From assembly GCF_003254395.2 (NCBI RefSeq), contig NC_037643.1, forward strand, positions 10,622,963-10,686,962: a stretch of 64,000 bases of DNA, written 5' to 3'. The notes below the pieces were generated by a model, which worked only from the letters and a program-made list of their open reading frames with translations, was not told the origin of the DNA and did no database searches. This stretch comes from Apis mellifera. Lineage: Eukaryota; Arthropoda; Insecta; Hymenoptera; Apidae. Both the position numbers and the translations under genes were made by a program. Of the stretch, positions 24,088-36,547 are shown one piece after another; the first letter of the stretch is position 1; each line of letters opens with the position of its first letter.

Positions 24088-27000
24088 GATTCAAAAAGAA
24101 GGAAAATTAAATTCAAAAGATAGAGAATCCAGTTTACTATTTTCACCAGATATACGAATTTCACCCGTGTGAAAGGGTTATGCAAATTCTATTTGTTCTC
24201 GAAAGAAAACGTCGCGAAAGAAGGGTGCATTACATTTCATTTATCCCCGTTTAAATTACCCCGCGCGAGAACTACCCCCGAGGCGTTATTCCCGTTCCAG
24301 GGCGACGAGCTGGAAGCAATTTTGGAACTTCTAAAAGAGCCGAGAATTCTCTTTTTCCGAGAAAGATAGAGAAAAAGAGAGAAAGAGAGAAGGAAAGATC
24401 TTTCCGAAAGAATTCGTAACACCTCCCCTACTTTCTTTCGATCCTTTCGAAATTATACCACGAAACAACACTTTTCCTTTGTGCGTTCGCTTGAAGGAAA
24501 AATGTGTCGTCACGTCGTTTCTTCTCTCTTAATTCATTCGATTAAGACGGAGAGAATCGAACGCGTGAAAAAAAAATATGAAAGTGGAGAGCGAGGAGGA
24601 TGAGAAGCGAATGAAAGAATCGCGCTAGAATAAAGGAGGAAAATCGTTATGGAACTATCTGCACGATTTCTTTTTTTTCTTTCTTTCTTTCGTTCCTCTC
24701 ATTTTTATTTCCTTTTTGGAAACTCGCCGTGGTAATCGAGTGCTTCCAATCCCCGGAGTTCCCTCGAATTAGTCCAACCCCTTTGCGAAAGTCGTCGACT
24801 CGCAAATGGTTATTGTCGTGTACTCGGGGAAACCGAAACACCCTCCTCCTTCGAATCTAATTGTTCAATTTCGCCGTTTCGATGGCGGGATTTCGAGGAA
24901 TTTTTTCCGACTCGAAGAAATTATCATCTCAATTATCCATTTTTTTTTCGTGAAACTTATAAACTGTGCTTATATCTTAAACTTTTATCGTGATTCGATA
25001 AACATAGGTAATTTGACAGAGAGAGAAAAATATCTATAAATAGTTTAAACATATATATATATAGATATGTTTAAACTTTCAACTTTGTCACTTAGGATTG
25101 CCAAAGTTCAGGAGCAGCTTCAAAATTTAAGACTAAAACGCTTCCGAGAGTTGAATCCGCGGAACTCAAAATACTTTCTTTTTAAATATTAATCGTGAAC
25201 TACATTCAACTTCCTTCTTTGCCCCCGAGAATGCCCATCTTGAATCCCAAATGTTGGCAAAATAGCGAGAATTTCAACGAGAAATTTTCTTTTTGATTTT
25301 TCTTTCTCTCTTTCTTTCTTTCTTTTTTTTGAATTTTTCACATCTCTCTGTATAAATCGACACGGCGATCGATGTACACCCGATAGCGGAAATTATTGTT
25401 TCGTTCAAGCTTCGAGTTGAAAAATAGCGTCGTCATGACTTGGCGATGTATCGATCATCATTGAATTACGATCGGCAAGAGCTTGTACTCCGTATTATAA
25501 TTTCAAGCCTCGGTTATTCTTGGAGATTCTTCGATTCGAAAAATTCCCCTTCGGAATATAAATTATACGTTTTGATTTACGTTTCCAATTAAAATTAAAA
25601 AATTAATCAAAATGGACTCATAAATGATCCGACTATTTTGAAGAATATTCATTTTTTTGGGGTAAATGAGATGCGAAATTGCCACATTGTCTCTCTTAGA
25701 ATTAAAATAAATGATAAATCCTCGAAAGTGTTAACAGTAATCGTGCTTACGTCACATAACATTAAGTGAAACGAGCATCGAGTTAACACCGTGCTTCCAC
25801 GAACGAATTCTAACGATTGATTAATTCGAAACGTAAACGTTTATCACGGGATGTAGCCAATTATACAACAGTCGTTCTATAGCATATATGAATTTTCTCG
25901 CGTGCAACTCTGGCTCGTGGAGGAAAATGCAGTGAAATCGATAAGCGGCTCGAAATGCGATAGCGAAAGGGTAGCATGGCACACGTGGTTGAACAGTAAA
26001 CGTCAGAGTGGATGGTTTTTAATAATTCGTAACGCGGGTCGTTGCGTTTGAACGCAAGATATCGCACAAAGATTGCACGTCAAAGAGAGATGATGATGTG
26101 CAAACATTTAAATGCAAGAAATTTGGTATTACCTTGGTGCGAATCGATGCGTTTCGCATATTAAATTAGATTTTTAGTTTTAACCAGTTAAGAGAAATTG
26201 TTATTTTTCTTTTCTCGTTTCTCTTGGAAAGGAATCAAAAATTGAGAAAATTAGATAAAAGTTACGATTCATTTCGTTGGTCCAAGTTAATTAAGTCCTT
26301 GGTTTCTCAAGTGCTATCAGATATTAATAGGAATGATTAAATTTATAAAAGTATGGATTCGAAGAGTTTCTTAAAAAGATTTCTTAATCAAATGACAGAG
26401 AAGATTGTTTAATTAGATTAATTTAATAGCTGAACGTATATGCATATCGTATTTATCTTTTTCTCGTTTGTACGCGCAATGATATAGCTTTGTTTGTCCA
26501 ATAAAAGTTTTTTACTTCTTCTCCCGTCTGTTGCAACTATCTCACGTAATATCGTACGTGATAAAGCGCAAGTACGGAGAGTTTAGTAAATCAAATATTT
26601 TGTTATGCTCTTTCTTTCATTAGAAATAAAGTTTATCATTTTCCAAGCGGACGATTCTTTCATCAAATTCCCTTCATTATTATTTTTTTATTCGTAAATC
26701 GATCGATACCATCTTCCGTGAAACTTTTCCCTCATATTACTCTTTTTACTTATTCTTTTCTACTTTTTCTAATAACCGTCTTACCTTGATCCGTCTCGTA
26801 CAACCTCGTCCAAATATAATCCTTCATACCTCGGATTAACCTCAGCGAAGTCGTCAACACCGTCGTCGTGCTCCGTTACATCCTTGTCACATTACATCCA
26901 TTCCGGCAAAGTAGAAGCAACTCATAAAAGTTTCATGCCCGAGTTAAAATATCTCACAATTAGCTACCATAATTGTATTCCAAGAACACCTTGCAGTACG
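24081..27000. other. Non-coding DNA
   Basis: No recognised gene. The left part (24170-24900) mixes GC-rich words with purine and pyrimidine tracts. A TTTC-repeat texture lies near 25300-25330. A perfect 13-bp inverted repeat lies at 25042-25077. Patches near 25740-26090 and 26800-26940 are more complex but have no clear motif. Confidence 0.6.
25042..25077. repeat. Perfect 13-bp inverted repeat
   Basis: AGTTTAAACATAT at 25042-25054 is the exact reverse complement of 25065-25077, with a 10-nt AT-rich loop. Each arm contains the palindrome GTTTAAAC. It could extrude as a cruciform or form an RNA hairpin. Confidence 0.8.
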
Positions 27001-27004
27001 CGCC

Positions 27005-27008
<4 letters not shown>

Positions 27009-27040
<32 letters not shown>
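27009..27040. repeat. (CA)16 microsatellite
   Basis: Sixteen uninterrupted CA units. On the minus strand they create a Cys-Val run inside a 149-codon frame (26960-27409), which is why that frame is not called a gene. Confidence 0.97.
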
Positions 27041-27044
<4 letters not shown>

Positions 27045-27089
27045 GCTCCGTTAACAAGTGCTACTGCTACTGTGCAGTAGCGGTCGCGA

Positions 27090-27225
27090 GGGATGTACGT
27101 AATGAAGAAAGAGAAGGAAAAAGCAGAGGGGAAGAAAAATGCAAGCGTAGAACGAAGCGGAGGGAAAAAAGGGGAAGGAAAAAGCGGGGAAAAAAGAGAG
27201 AAGAAACGAAATGCGCCGGACTGCG
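27090..27225. repeat. Long purine-rich tract
   Basis: About 135 bp that are overwhelmingly A and G on the plus strand, with only scattered pyrimidines. Such tracts can adopt non-B DNA, but here it may be only a decayed simple repeat. Confidence 0.7.
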
Positions 27226-27830
27226 GGTAGAAAGGAGCCGGGGTAGAAAACTTGTCGCGTCTGATCCCTTCCGTTTTATACGGGGTGAAAACCGGGTCAA
27301 GAAAATGCGGGGGAAAAATTCGTCTCTGCCTACGCGGACGTAGATTTTCCTCGTGGAGGAGGAGTGGAAACTGGGCCGGCCGCCTCGTTATCGAATACTC
27401 ACGTTCCATTTTCTTTTTCCGCTGTCGGTGTCGTAGGACACGGTCGATGGCGCAACGGGGGAAAAAAAAAAAGGAAAAAAGAAAAAGAAGAGCTACCGGT
27501 TATATACACCTACCCTTTGTTGAATATTTACACAGATAGAGAGCTTCGATTCGAGAAATATTTTTTCCTCGAGAGGAAATACATTCCTCGGGAAATTGAA
27601 GTAAAGAAGGCGGCTTAGAGGGTAGTGCATAAGGAGAAGGTTGGATGGAAGGCGGATTGTTGGGACGGAGAGCGGGGGGATCTAGGAATCTAGAGGGGCC
27701 AAGTCTAACAAGACGTTGCTGCGATTCGAGATAAGACAAGGTTTGCTTATGCCGTGGCTCTTCCTCGCGCCTTCAACCCAACAGCTTCATCACGCGCTTG
27801 ATAAACGAGCCGGACGTTACCCGGGAGGGG

Positions 27831-27874
27831 AAGGAAGAAGGCCAAGGAAGACCGACCGGTTGGCCTTCTTCCTT
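27831..27874. other. Perfect 15-bp hairpin
   Basis: AAGGAAGAAGGCCAA at 27831-27845 is the exact reverse complement of 27860-27874, with a 14-nt loop rich in G and C. If transcribed it would be a stable stem-loop. It is too short for a normal pre-miRNA unless it extends with mismatches. The left arm lies at the end of a purine-rich run, but the GGCC at the arm's end makes the pairing more than a simple-repeat effect. Confidence 0.75.
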
Positions 27875-28001
27875 GTGGCCAAACCAATGGAGTGGTGGTG
27901 GCTCATGGTCAGAGCTCAGAGCGTGCACGTACATATACGTATATACGGATCATGAAGCTGCTACACCTAAACACCTAGCTTCCTAGATTCTCTCGCCCGG
28001 T

Positions 28002-28550
28002 TCATTCGACTCTGAATGTTATGCTCGATTCCAGCATCTCCTTTCGTTCGACCGTGTGCACGCGCGCGGTTGTTGCATGCGGTTGCATGTCGGGATGCGC
28101 AGCTCGAACGGGGTGAATGATGGATCGAAGCGGGTATATCCACTTGTGTATCCAGCCAACCTCGCTCGGCTGCGGCACAGCCACCCCTGCAATGGCCATT
28201 CTATCGTTATCGCCGCTCAGATAACGATACAGCTGAAAGCCGGCCGTTCTTCCTTGGCCTACGTCAGCCGAGAGATAGAGCATGCTCGCCTCGTCTCGCA
28301 TCCTCTTCTTCCTTCCGTCAAGCCCCACCCACGTCTCTCTCTCTTTCTCTTTCCTCCTTTTTTCTCTCTTTATAGGCGTGCTAGCTAACCTCCTGGTTCT
28401 GGCTAGTTCTTCTTTCGTCACATCGAACACGCGGGAGCAAGGTTCATCGAGAGCAGTTGATCGCATTGGCATTGTTGCACGGGAATGCTCTTCTTTCGTC
28501 TCGAGTGAAAATCCATATCGCAAGCTTCGCGTACGCGTGGTAGGCAGCAC
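28002..28550 (-). CDS. Doubtful 182-codon open frame, unrecognised
   Basis: This is the longest open frame in the window. The predicted protein is basic. Its middle carries a Lys/Arg/Glu run (around residues 59-72) produced by a pyrimidine-rich plus-strand tract. The C-terminal half is more mixed, with no domain, signal peptide or membrane span that I recognise. Frames of 110 and 137 codons overlap it on the opposite strand, as expected where GC richness makes stops rare. It has no visible gene neighbours or clear start context. I judge chance more likely than a real gene; a terminal exon of an unknown gene is the alternative. Confidence 0.12.
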   Translation of the reverse strand: MLPTTRTRSLRYGFSLETKEEHSRATMPMRSTALDEPCSRVFDVTKEELARTRRLASTPIKREKRRKEKERETWVGLDGRKKRMRDEASMLYLSADVGQGRTAGFQLYRYLSGDNDRMAIAGVAVPQPSEVGWIHKWIYPLRSIIHPVRAAHPDMQPHATTARVHTVERKEMLESSITFRVE

Positions 28551-28869
28551 GCCATCATCCTTTCCTCCCTCCTTTCCCCGTGCATGTGCAACCCCCGCCG
28601 ACCTCTTTGGATGGCTTATCGCCTCCCCATCGCTCGCGTGTGGCCTCGGGAAAAGACGTCCATTTCGAGCCTTATCACGCTTATCCGGAGGCTAGGCGGA
28701 TCCTTCGCCTATTCTCCAACAAGCCCACCTTTACCCTTCGCAACCTTACCCTTTCGAGCGATCGAATCGACACCTCCAGACGCATCCGACTTCATCCACT
28801 CGCTGGTGCTCGGGTTTAATGGAGAAAAAAGGAGATGGGAGGAGGAATCGAGATCGATGAATATAGATT

Positions 28870-31140
28870 AATTTGTTAGACGGTGAACGAGTTTCATTTT
28901 TTTTTTCGATTTTAGACACGGATAACGCGTGGAAATAAGGAAATTGTGGAGATGGAGGAAGCGTGGAAGGAAGGTTTATGATGAATATTTCCTTATCGAG
29001 GGGAAGAATCAATTTCGGTTTTTGACAAGGTTCTTAAACACTTTTAAACGTTTTCGAGATGCTTCTAATTATATTAAGTGCACAATCGATAACTTTATAG
29101 ATTAATCACTGATATAACGGAAAGTAGTTTACGTAATGTAACCTCGTTGCTCAAGTATAATTACGTTAGGTATATGTCTCGATTATTCTATAGATTAATC
29201 ACTTACCTATCAGAATATAGCGTAGAGAAATTAATTTAGTATTATCGATTTATCTTGGATCGTCTTTTCACCTTACAAGCCTCAAATTGCAAAGGATATT
29301 CTAATAAATTCTACTGAATAATAACAACTTGCCAGTTTATACGATATTACATATTTTTGGTTATAAAAAAAAATCCGACAAATTTTTTAAAATGAAATTG
29401 TTTAAAAGAGATTGATGAAAATCCTGGAAAACGATTCAATATAACCCGTTCGAAATCGATTTCGTAGCACGGTCAAAAATTGTCTTCGAGATAATTATTA
29501 AAATATTAATTCATCGATTCGTCAATTTTTCACCCGATCGATCTTTCTCCTTCTCTTTTTCCATATTCATTTTCACCGCGTTTCCATCGCGAATCGCTGC
29601 GTCCCCAACGTAATTGCGTCAAATCGTGTGGAATCGTGTTCGACGAGGTAGCGCGGCCGATAAAAAACCCAGACTTCAATAAATTCGCGCAATCCACGCG
29701 GGAAGAATTTAAACGTCGGTTTTCAGCCGCGCACGGTGGACGGGTTAAGTAATGAGAAATTGTCATCAATCTCTAACTCATTGCGAATTTAAACGGTTTA
29801 ATCGAAACCGAGGCCAATGACTCGTGAACATTTATCAACGATTTTCATAAATGCATATAACTGGCCACATTTATTTCATTAGAGATCGTTGCTGTTATCG
29901 TGCGCGTTTTGCAATAATTTCACGGATCATTCGTTCATCATTGCATAGCTCATCGACGAATCTAGTTTTTGCTTATGGATTTCGCAGACGAAATTAACAT
30001 TCGATTTTGCAGGCCAGGTTACAGGCCAGGGATAGATATGCCAGGGATTTATACGAATGATGAATTATTCAACTAGTAAATAAAAAAATATTACATTATG
30101 TAAAACATATGCTAAATTATGTGAGATGTATAAATGCGCATGATGCATTATATTGTGAAATATATAATTTTTTTTTTTTGAAGTATCGATAATTTTTATT
30201 ACATCGCAAAGTTGTAAATAAAACTTCAATTTTTCGTGTAAAAAAAAAAGGAGAGGAAGGGCGAGAAGAAATTAAAAATGAAGAAATGAAAAATCATATT
30301 CAAAAAGTAAAGGAAAACATGCTATTGAGATCTCTTTTTGTTTTGTTGTCCCTACATCTTAATCAGTTGCCAAGATACATTATGCATTATATTGCGAAAT
30401 ATAATTTTTTTTTTTGCAAAGTATCGATAATTTTATTACATCGCAAAGTCATAAATAAAACTTCAATTTTTCGTGTAAAAAAGAAAAGACGAGAAGAAAT
30501 GAAAAATCATACTCAAAAAGTAAAGGAAAGCATTCTATTGAGATCTCTTTTTGTTTTGTTGTCTCTACATCTTAATCAGTTGCCAAGATACAAGGACGTA
30601 TCATAGTTATCGTAGATTATGAATGGATCCAATGACCTACATTTTTTTTCCTGTGTTCGCGCGTTATATTCTTCCAGGAATCGCGTCTGTCACTCGTCTG
30701 GGGTTTGGGTTAGGTCAGTGTAGCGCTGGATGCAAGAGATCCGACAAAGACGCAGACGGTAAACGATTAAATATTACTCTTTTCTTTACACGACGATATC
30801 TCAGGAACGAGAAATCGTATCGAGATAATTCGAAAAGCGTTTTAAAGAGTAAAGTCCCACGCTTCTGAGGATCTTTCGTTCAGAGGCCAGAAATTATTCG
30901 AAGTTATAATGGTTTAAAATTTTTCTAATTTTGATAGAATTCAAGACAAATTACACGATCGATATTTTATCTTGAAAATTTATTTCTTTCTTTGATAAAT
31001 ATTGTGACAAAAAATTGTATAGATAATAATAACGAGAACCTTGATAATTTACGTATCGATGACTAGCCTTGAACGAGTAAACTTGACAAACTTCTCGCGT
31101 CGAATAAATCTGTCCACGTATTTCAACCTATTTTTCTGCA
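28870..31140. other. AT-rich non-coding DNA
   Basis: Background sequence with the two-copy duplication at 30143-30592. A patch at about 30640-30800 is more complex and contains GGGTTTGGGTTAGG, which is not a telomeric array. No recognised exon. Confidence 0.65.
30143..30592. repeat. Two-copy ~240-bp tandem duplication
   Basis: Copy 1 spans about 30143-30381 and copy 2 about 30382-30592. Each runs from TGCATTATATTG through a poly(T) run and CATCGCAAAG to ATCAGTTGCCAAGATACA. Copy 2 lacks about 28 bp in the purine-rich middle. A plus-strand frame crossing both copies encodes the same short peptide twice, which is only the trace of the DNA repeat. Confidence 0.93.
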
Positions 31141-31490
31141 TTTAAAGACCGATAATAAGCCGCAAACCCATCGACATGGAACGTTTTAATGAAACTATTA
31201 TGGCGTTTCACCGGTCACCGATCGTCGGTTTACCAACGATAAAATAGTTAACCGTGACGCGTGATCACCGAGTTACGGTAGCGGCTGAAATTCGTCGCTT
31301 CCAATAATCGCCTCATTAATTTGTCCCTCGTAACAAATCCGTCTCCGCGTCGAGGTGTCGTTTTGCGGCAGCCATAAATGGTTGTTGTTGTTAATGTACA
31401 AATTCGCGGCTACGCTCGTCCGAACTTTTTCGTTTAAATCTCGCCACGAGTGTTGCAAAGCGGCCGACATCGACATCGACGGTGAGGATT
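31141..31490. promoter_or_regulatory. Compositionally complex island
   Basis: A stretch almost free of homopolymers and richer in GC and CpG than its flanks. It contains a 67-codon minus-strand frame (31273-31476) with no recognisable domain, and a GTT-repeat core around 31380-31391. Its sharp contrast to the AT-rich DNA on both sides is the only reason for suggesting conserved non-coding or regulatory DNA. Confidence 0.2.
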
Positions 31491-34400
31491 AAAACGATTG
31501 AAAATTTTGAAAAATTTTCTTTTTACAAAAATTTCGTTTTGAATAGAGTTTTAAATTAGAGCAGATATAGTGAAAAATTTATTGTTAATCGAAAACAAAG
31601 AATTAAACTGGAATTTTTGCAATATTGAGATATTTTAATTTGTAATGGAGGTTTGATATTCTAAATTTTTTTTAAGATTTAAATTAATATTCGAAAATAC
31701 AGAGTCGTTCGATCAATTTTTATTTATGTTTCATTTCATTTTTTTTTTTCTAAATCACAATCTTCTAAACAGCTTAGTGACAGACCAATCGCAGAGGTAA
31801 TTTCTCAATCGCTATCTTCGAATCGGGAAATCTCTACGAAACATTATTAACTTTGTTTTGCTCTATAATAGCTCTATCCACGATATAAAATTTAATCGCA
31901 ATTCTCATCTCATAATACAATGCACACTGTTTCTATTAGAATTTCTTTTTCATTAAATTATCTCAATCTTACAATCGCATCTACTGATTTATGCAATTCA
32001 GAAGTAATTATTTAACCCCTTATCACAAAAATCTTCGCGTTAGAGAAATTATTAAATCACTTGGAAAATAACGGAAGACAATAATAAAATTAATCATGTT
32101 TTTCAGTTAAATATACAATTTACCCGATTTCTCGTAATTGGCTATTGTTTAAATTGAAATAATTGCAAAACGATAACAGAATTTCTGTTCTAATTTCGTA
32201 TCTCCATTTTTCACCTCTGCTTTATCAAACATGCAACACCAACATATAATTTCTTGCATTACATTTCGTAGATTTCGTGTTACGAATCGTAAGAATATAT
32301 ATTACTTCATAAAATTCTGTTTAATAATTCCTTTTTTGTAGTTAATATACATATCTCGTTTAATATCGCTATGTTACACAGATTAAATATTTGTCAACCG
32401 ATTCAGAAAATAAATCGTGATTAATCTACAGACAATTAAAATGTTAAGTCATCTCGTAAAAATTCTAAAACTTTTCCATATATTTTTCCAAGAAATTGAA
32501 TAATTGAATTAACTTCGTATAAATAAGTTCGCGATTAGGAAATTTTTCACCCAATTCATGATTATTTACCGAATCGATGATACATCACGAACGACCGGAG
32601 ATAAAGGTCCCGTTTTTTTTCCGTTGAAAATTTCACCAGGCGTTTACGAAATAATCACGGCAAAACGGCATAAATATGAATGAGATTTATAAAGCTCCTA
32701 CACCACCGGTTAAACGGCGCGCGTCCTGTTTTCATTTACACGATCTCTCGCGACATTCGCGATATTTTTCTCGTTCGTCGAGTTGTTTTCAATGAGGGAA
32801 AAGTCGATACACCGGTTCCCGGTGACATTTTTCATCGCGTTTATTGTTGTGTTTGCTTATTCATCGCTATCGATGCGATAGCGATTTTCTTCTCTCTCTC
32901 CCCTCCTCTCCACCCCTCTTTTAATTTGCCTCACGCTCTCATTTATTTTTTAATCGGCTTCCCTCCTCCTCCACCGAGAGAGAGAGAGAGAGGAGGGAGT
33001 GGGGTAAGCTCGTTTGTTCAATTGCTAACTCCGAGATAACGAACGTTCATCATTTAACGAGATGAATCAACCCAGCTGAAAACGAGCCATGTTTTTCAGT
33101 GAACGCGATTTCGCATGTGATTTCATCGGTGAAGAATTTTTATTTTTATCTCGAGATGAAAATGGCTGGCACTTTTATCTTATATGCCTACAAATGAGCG
33201 AATGGAAAAGATTTCTTTTTCCTCCTCTTTTTAATTTTCTGAATCTGGAATTGTTAATCCGCTTTGAAACATGTTCGAATATTGTTCCGTCTTGGTGGTT
33301 ATTCTCTAATAGGTTCTAATTGCTTCAATCTGAAAAAAGATTTATTCCCTGCACGTTTTTTATTTGCAGAATTTGAAGTTGTAGATCCTTGTTACGAGGA
33401 TGATCAGCGAATCAATTAGATTCGAGGACTTGGATGTCTTATTGGCAAGATATCGTCTTTACATTTAGGGATGAACTCTCTGTTTAACTGGCCACCCTAA
33501 TTACGATAGGGGACCATGTTTATTGGCTTGTTCTATCATCCTGATGTCTATCATCCTACAAGACAATTTCATCGATCCAGGCATGCGAATAAACTCGTAA
33601 AATTCCATCCTTTCAAATTTCTTCATGCGTTGTTATTTTTATTGCTAAGAATTATTACGACGAAACTTGCGCCAAATGTATAATATAATAAACGTGTTTT
33701 ATAAAATTTTGCAAGCTCGTGGAAAAAATTGGCGAAATTATAAATTTCCGTGCTTTCTTGCACAGCAGAAAAAAAGTTTAACGGTTCAGCTAGTTATTAA
33801 ATTTAGACTTATCAAGTTGTGTTATCAAGCTCGCTCTTTCGAGGATGGATAAAATTACTCTGATAGCCGTATGAACCAGTTCTACGATTTACTTTTCCTA
33901 GAACTCTTTTCTTATTGCTACATTTTTTTCCCAACGAGGAACAGGAAATTCTACGTATATGTATAATTCCCTTTCAGAGAGCATAAACGTATTTTTAAAC
34001 GTGTAACGTGTACTTTCTATTAAATAAATATATAATTTTCTCCTCAATCTTCAATGCGGTTAAATTGTTTTGTGCGTAATTGTGAATGGAGAAGGAACAC
34101 TGTGATTACAATTTTTTCGTTCGATTGAAAGGTATGGATATAAAAATTATCATAAATAAATTTTACTTCTCGATAAAATTTAACGACATTGCGAGCAAGA
34201 TACAAACGATAAAATATAAATACAGTGATTTTCAAATCAAGTTTTTTTCTTTTCTTTTTTTTTTTTTTTTAAATAATGCAATATGTCGAATCTATAAAAA
34301 GTTGACACGTATCATTATTAATTTTTCCTCCAATTTATGCACATATTTTGATACTATTTATGCAATGTTATCGTAAGAAAATTGATCGTGTATGCAAATA

Positions 34401-34952
34401 ACCGTTCTTACTTATATACATAGAATTACAGAAAGTTTGCAGTTATAATTTTTTCCACTTATAAATTATTTGCAATGCAAATCTCGTACACTCTGTTTAA
34501 ATTGAACACGAAACATTATCAATCACTCTCGATCATAATAAAAAAAAAGGACTGTTTCACTTTTAACAGAGAAGCCATCAAACCGCGTTAATTCAACAAT
34601 TTCACGAGAGAAACAACCCTTATCGATGTTCATCTCTTTCTGCAGGAAAAGAAGAGGAAATTAAATCTTCCAATCTCTTTCTTTATCATCGATCATTATC
34701 GATAAAAATCGTTATATTACAGAAAGATTGGTTCCTTTTCTTATCTAAATCAATAAATTTGCGGACGAAAATTGGTCATTTTCGACACGAATCTCAGAAT
34801 CTCGTCCAAATGTTATTTTATCAAAGATCGTGCGTCGCTGCCCCCATTCGACGAACAGATTTCATAGCTCGAATTGCGTGTATCGAATCGGCTTGTCCAT
34901 ACCATTACGTTATCAAATACCACCGAATAATATCCTCTATAATATGTGTATA

Positions 34953-34955
<3 letters not shown>

Positions 34956-35001
<46 letters not shown>
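34956..35001. repeat. (TA)23 microsatellite
   Basis: Uninterrupted TA run of about 46 nt, responsible for the Tyr-Ile repeats in the overlapping frames. Confidence 0.95.
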
Positions 35002-35006
<5 letters not shown>

Positions 35007-35514
35007 CAGATTCGGTATTTTCACGTGTACGCTTAGACGATTCACGTTGCGAAGATATTCGGCTCAGTTATGTTACGTATGAAACCGTGTCACTTCAAAT
35101 TTGCGAAACGGCTCGTCTAAGATCCGACAGCCGAGAGAATTCGTAGGAAAACCGTACGTACGGTGTGCGCTCATATCTGAATATCCAGCGGAGGAAAATT
35201 CCACGGGGAGAGGAAATCGTTTCGTAACCTGTACATCCCCGATCTTGCGTGACCCGAAACGGTCAAATTAAACCGGATAAGCGGCATTCTTGAAGGACAG
35301 TTTCTTGAAATTTATAAACGTTGCGTAAGGGTCTACCGAAGAATAGATTGAAATTTTTGATCAAGATGGATAAGAAATCTCGCAGAAGAGATAACAGATA
35401 ATGGAATACGAATTTTTAATAATATTAATCGGCAAGTTCGATTTTTGAATTCGATTGATAGAAGTGAAGATTTTAGATTTTGAAAGTTGACTTTACACCT
35501 CGACAAAAAAAAAA

Positions 35515-35535
35515 CGAGTTTTCGCCGAAAACTCG
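35515..35535. repeat. 21-bp near-perfect palindrome
   Basis: CGAGTTTTCG (35515-35524) and CGAAAACTCG (35526-35535) are exact reverse complements around a single central C. It could be a symmetric protein-binding site or a chance palindrome. Confidence 0.75.
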
Positions 35536-36547
35536 ATTCACCGAAAATTCAACACCCTTTAATCTTTCCAATATTTGCCCTCGGCATTAGGGAATCATTT
35601 ACCTATATACCGAATACACGCGTGTGTTCCAACACACGGAAAATAATAAAACCCCGGCAGAAAAACCAATTACCCGCCCAACACGTTCGTAACTTTTCGA
35701 GCTATATTTGCGAATAAATCAACCGGGATCAAAATTCCTCTCCGTCTATATATGCGTCCGGATCCGCATATACACGCGCGCCCACACAATTCGTACACAG
35801 CAGATCGAGCAGATCTTTAATTTCCCAAAGCAATATGGCGTCGTAGTCGCGTGGATACCCGATACGCGCGCCCTAATGGATCGTGATTTACACGATGGAT
35901 CCGCGGTTTATCCATCTGTGCTTTCACGTATCGGCGGATCCCCTTCCTTCCTTCCGGTTTCACGCTCTATCGCCCCCTTCCCCAAAACGGAAACGTGGCC
36001 GATATCGACGACGGTCGCGCCATTTTATTGCCTCCCTCGATGCCCCTCTCTCTCTCTCGTGCGCGAAATAAAACACGGAGGAGGGAAAAAAAAGGAGAAG
36101 GAAAAAAAAAAAGAACAGCTTGTTCGAACAGCTGTTAACGACAATTGCTTCCTCTCGCCGGTTGATCGTAATTAGAAATGAGGGAAAACAAGTTCCGCCA
36201 CGATTGCTGCTCGATCGTCGAGAATTAACACGCCGCGATACGTGTAAGCGGTGACTGCACACGCGCGATCCGGTCGGTGAGAGTTTCCTTTGAAGCTCGG
36301 AGAGTTTCGGAGGATTGAACAGTAGCCCGGATTGATAGCGAGCGAGATAGGGGGGAGGGGGAGTTCCAAGTTCAATATGTACTCGCGATGTAGCGAGTGA
36401 AATCTAATATAATGCGAAAGGTTCGTTTCGTGGAATTGGATTAATAGTTGTGAGGAATAGTTGCGCCCAATTGGACGAGTTTGTAAGATACTCGGATTGA
36501 ATGCTTAAGCACATTCCTACACGCGTGGACACGTGTGTGGGAGAGGG

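Larger units (their letters stand above)
27230..28860. other. GC- and CpG-rich block
   Basis: This is the most GC-rich part of the window, dense in CpG, with long open frames in several registers on both strands. It includes the 15-bp hairpin at 27831-27874, a 9-bp inverted repeat TATCGTTAT/ATAACGATA at 28202-28229, and a pyrimidine-rich run at about 28330-28375. A promoter-proximal or 5'-UTR region, or a GC-rich regulatory island, would fit, but I see no convincing TATA-initiator pair and no exon with a known domain. Confidence 0.5.
31491..36540. other. Non-coding DNA
   Basis: Mostly AT-rich, with a (GA)n run near 32977-32991 and a T-rich run near 34247-34270. A (TA)n microsatellite lies at 34956-35001 and a 21-bp palindrome at 35515-35535. 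A GC-richer patch at 35730-36370 includes a purine run near 36080-36115. No exon recognised. Confidence 0.6.

Noticed and set aside
26960..27409. 149-codon minus-strand frame with a Cys-Val run
   Set aside because: The run is the translated (CA)16 microsatellite and most of the rest is a translated purine tract, rich in Phe, Ser and Pro. No domain is visible.
30690..30720. Telomere-like GGGTTAGG words
   Set aside because: A single occurrence with no tandem TTAGG array.
34759..35082. 107-codon plus-strand frame with Tyr-Ile repeats
   Set aside because: It exists because the (TA)n microsatellite has no stop in that frame.
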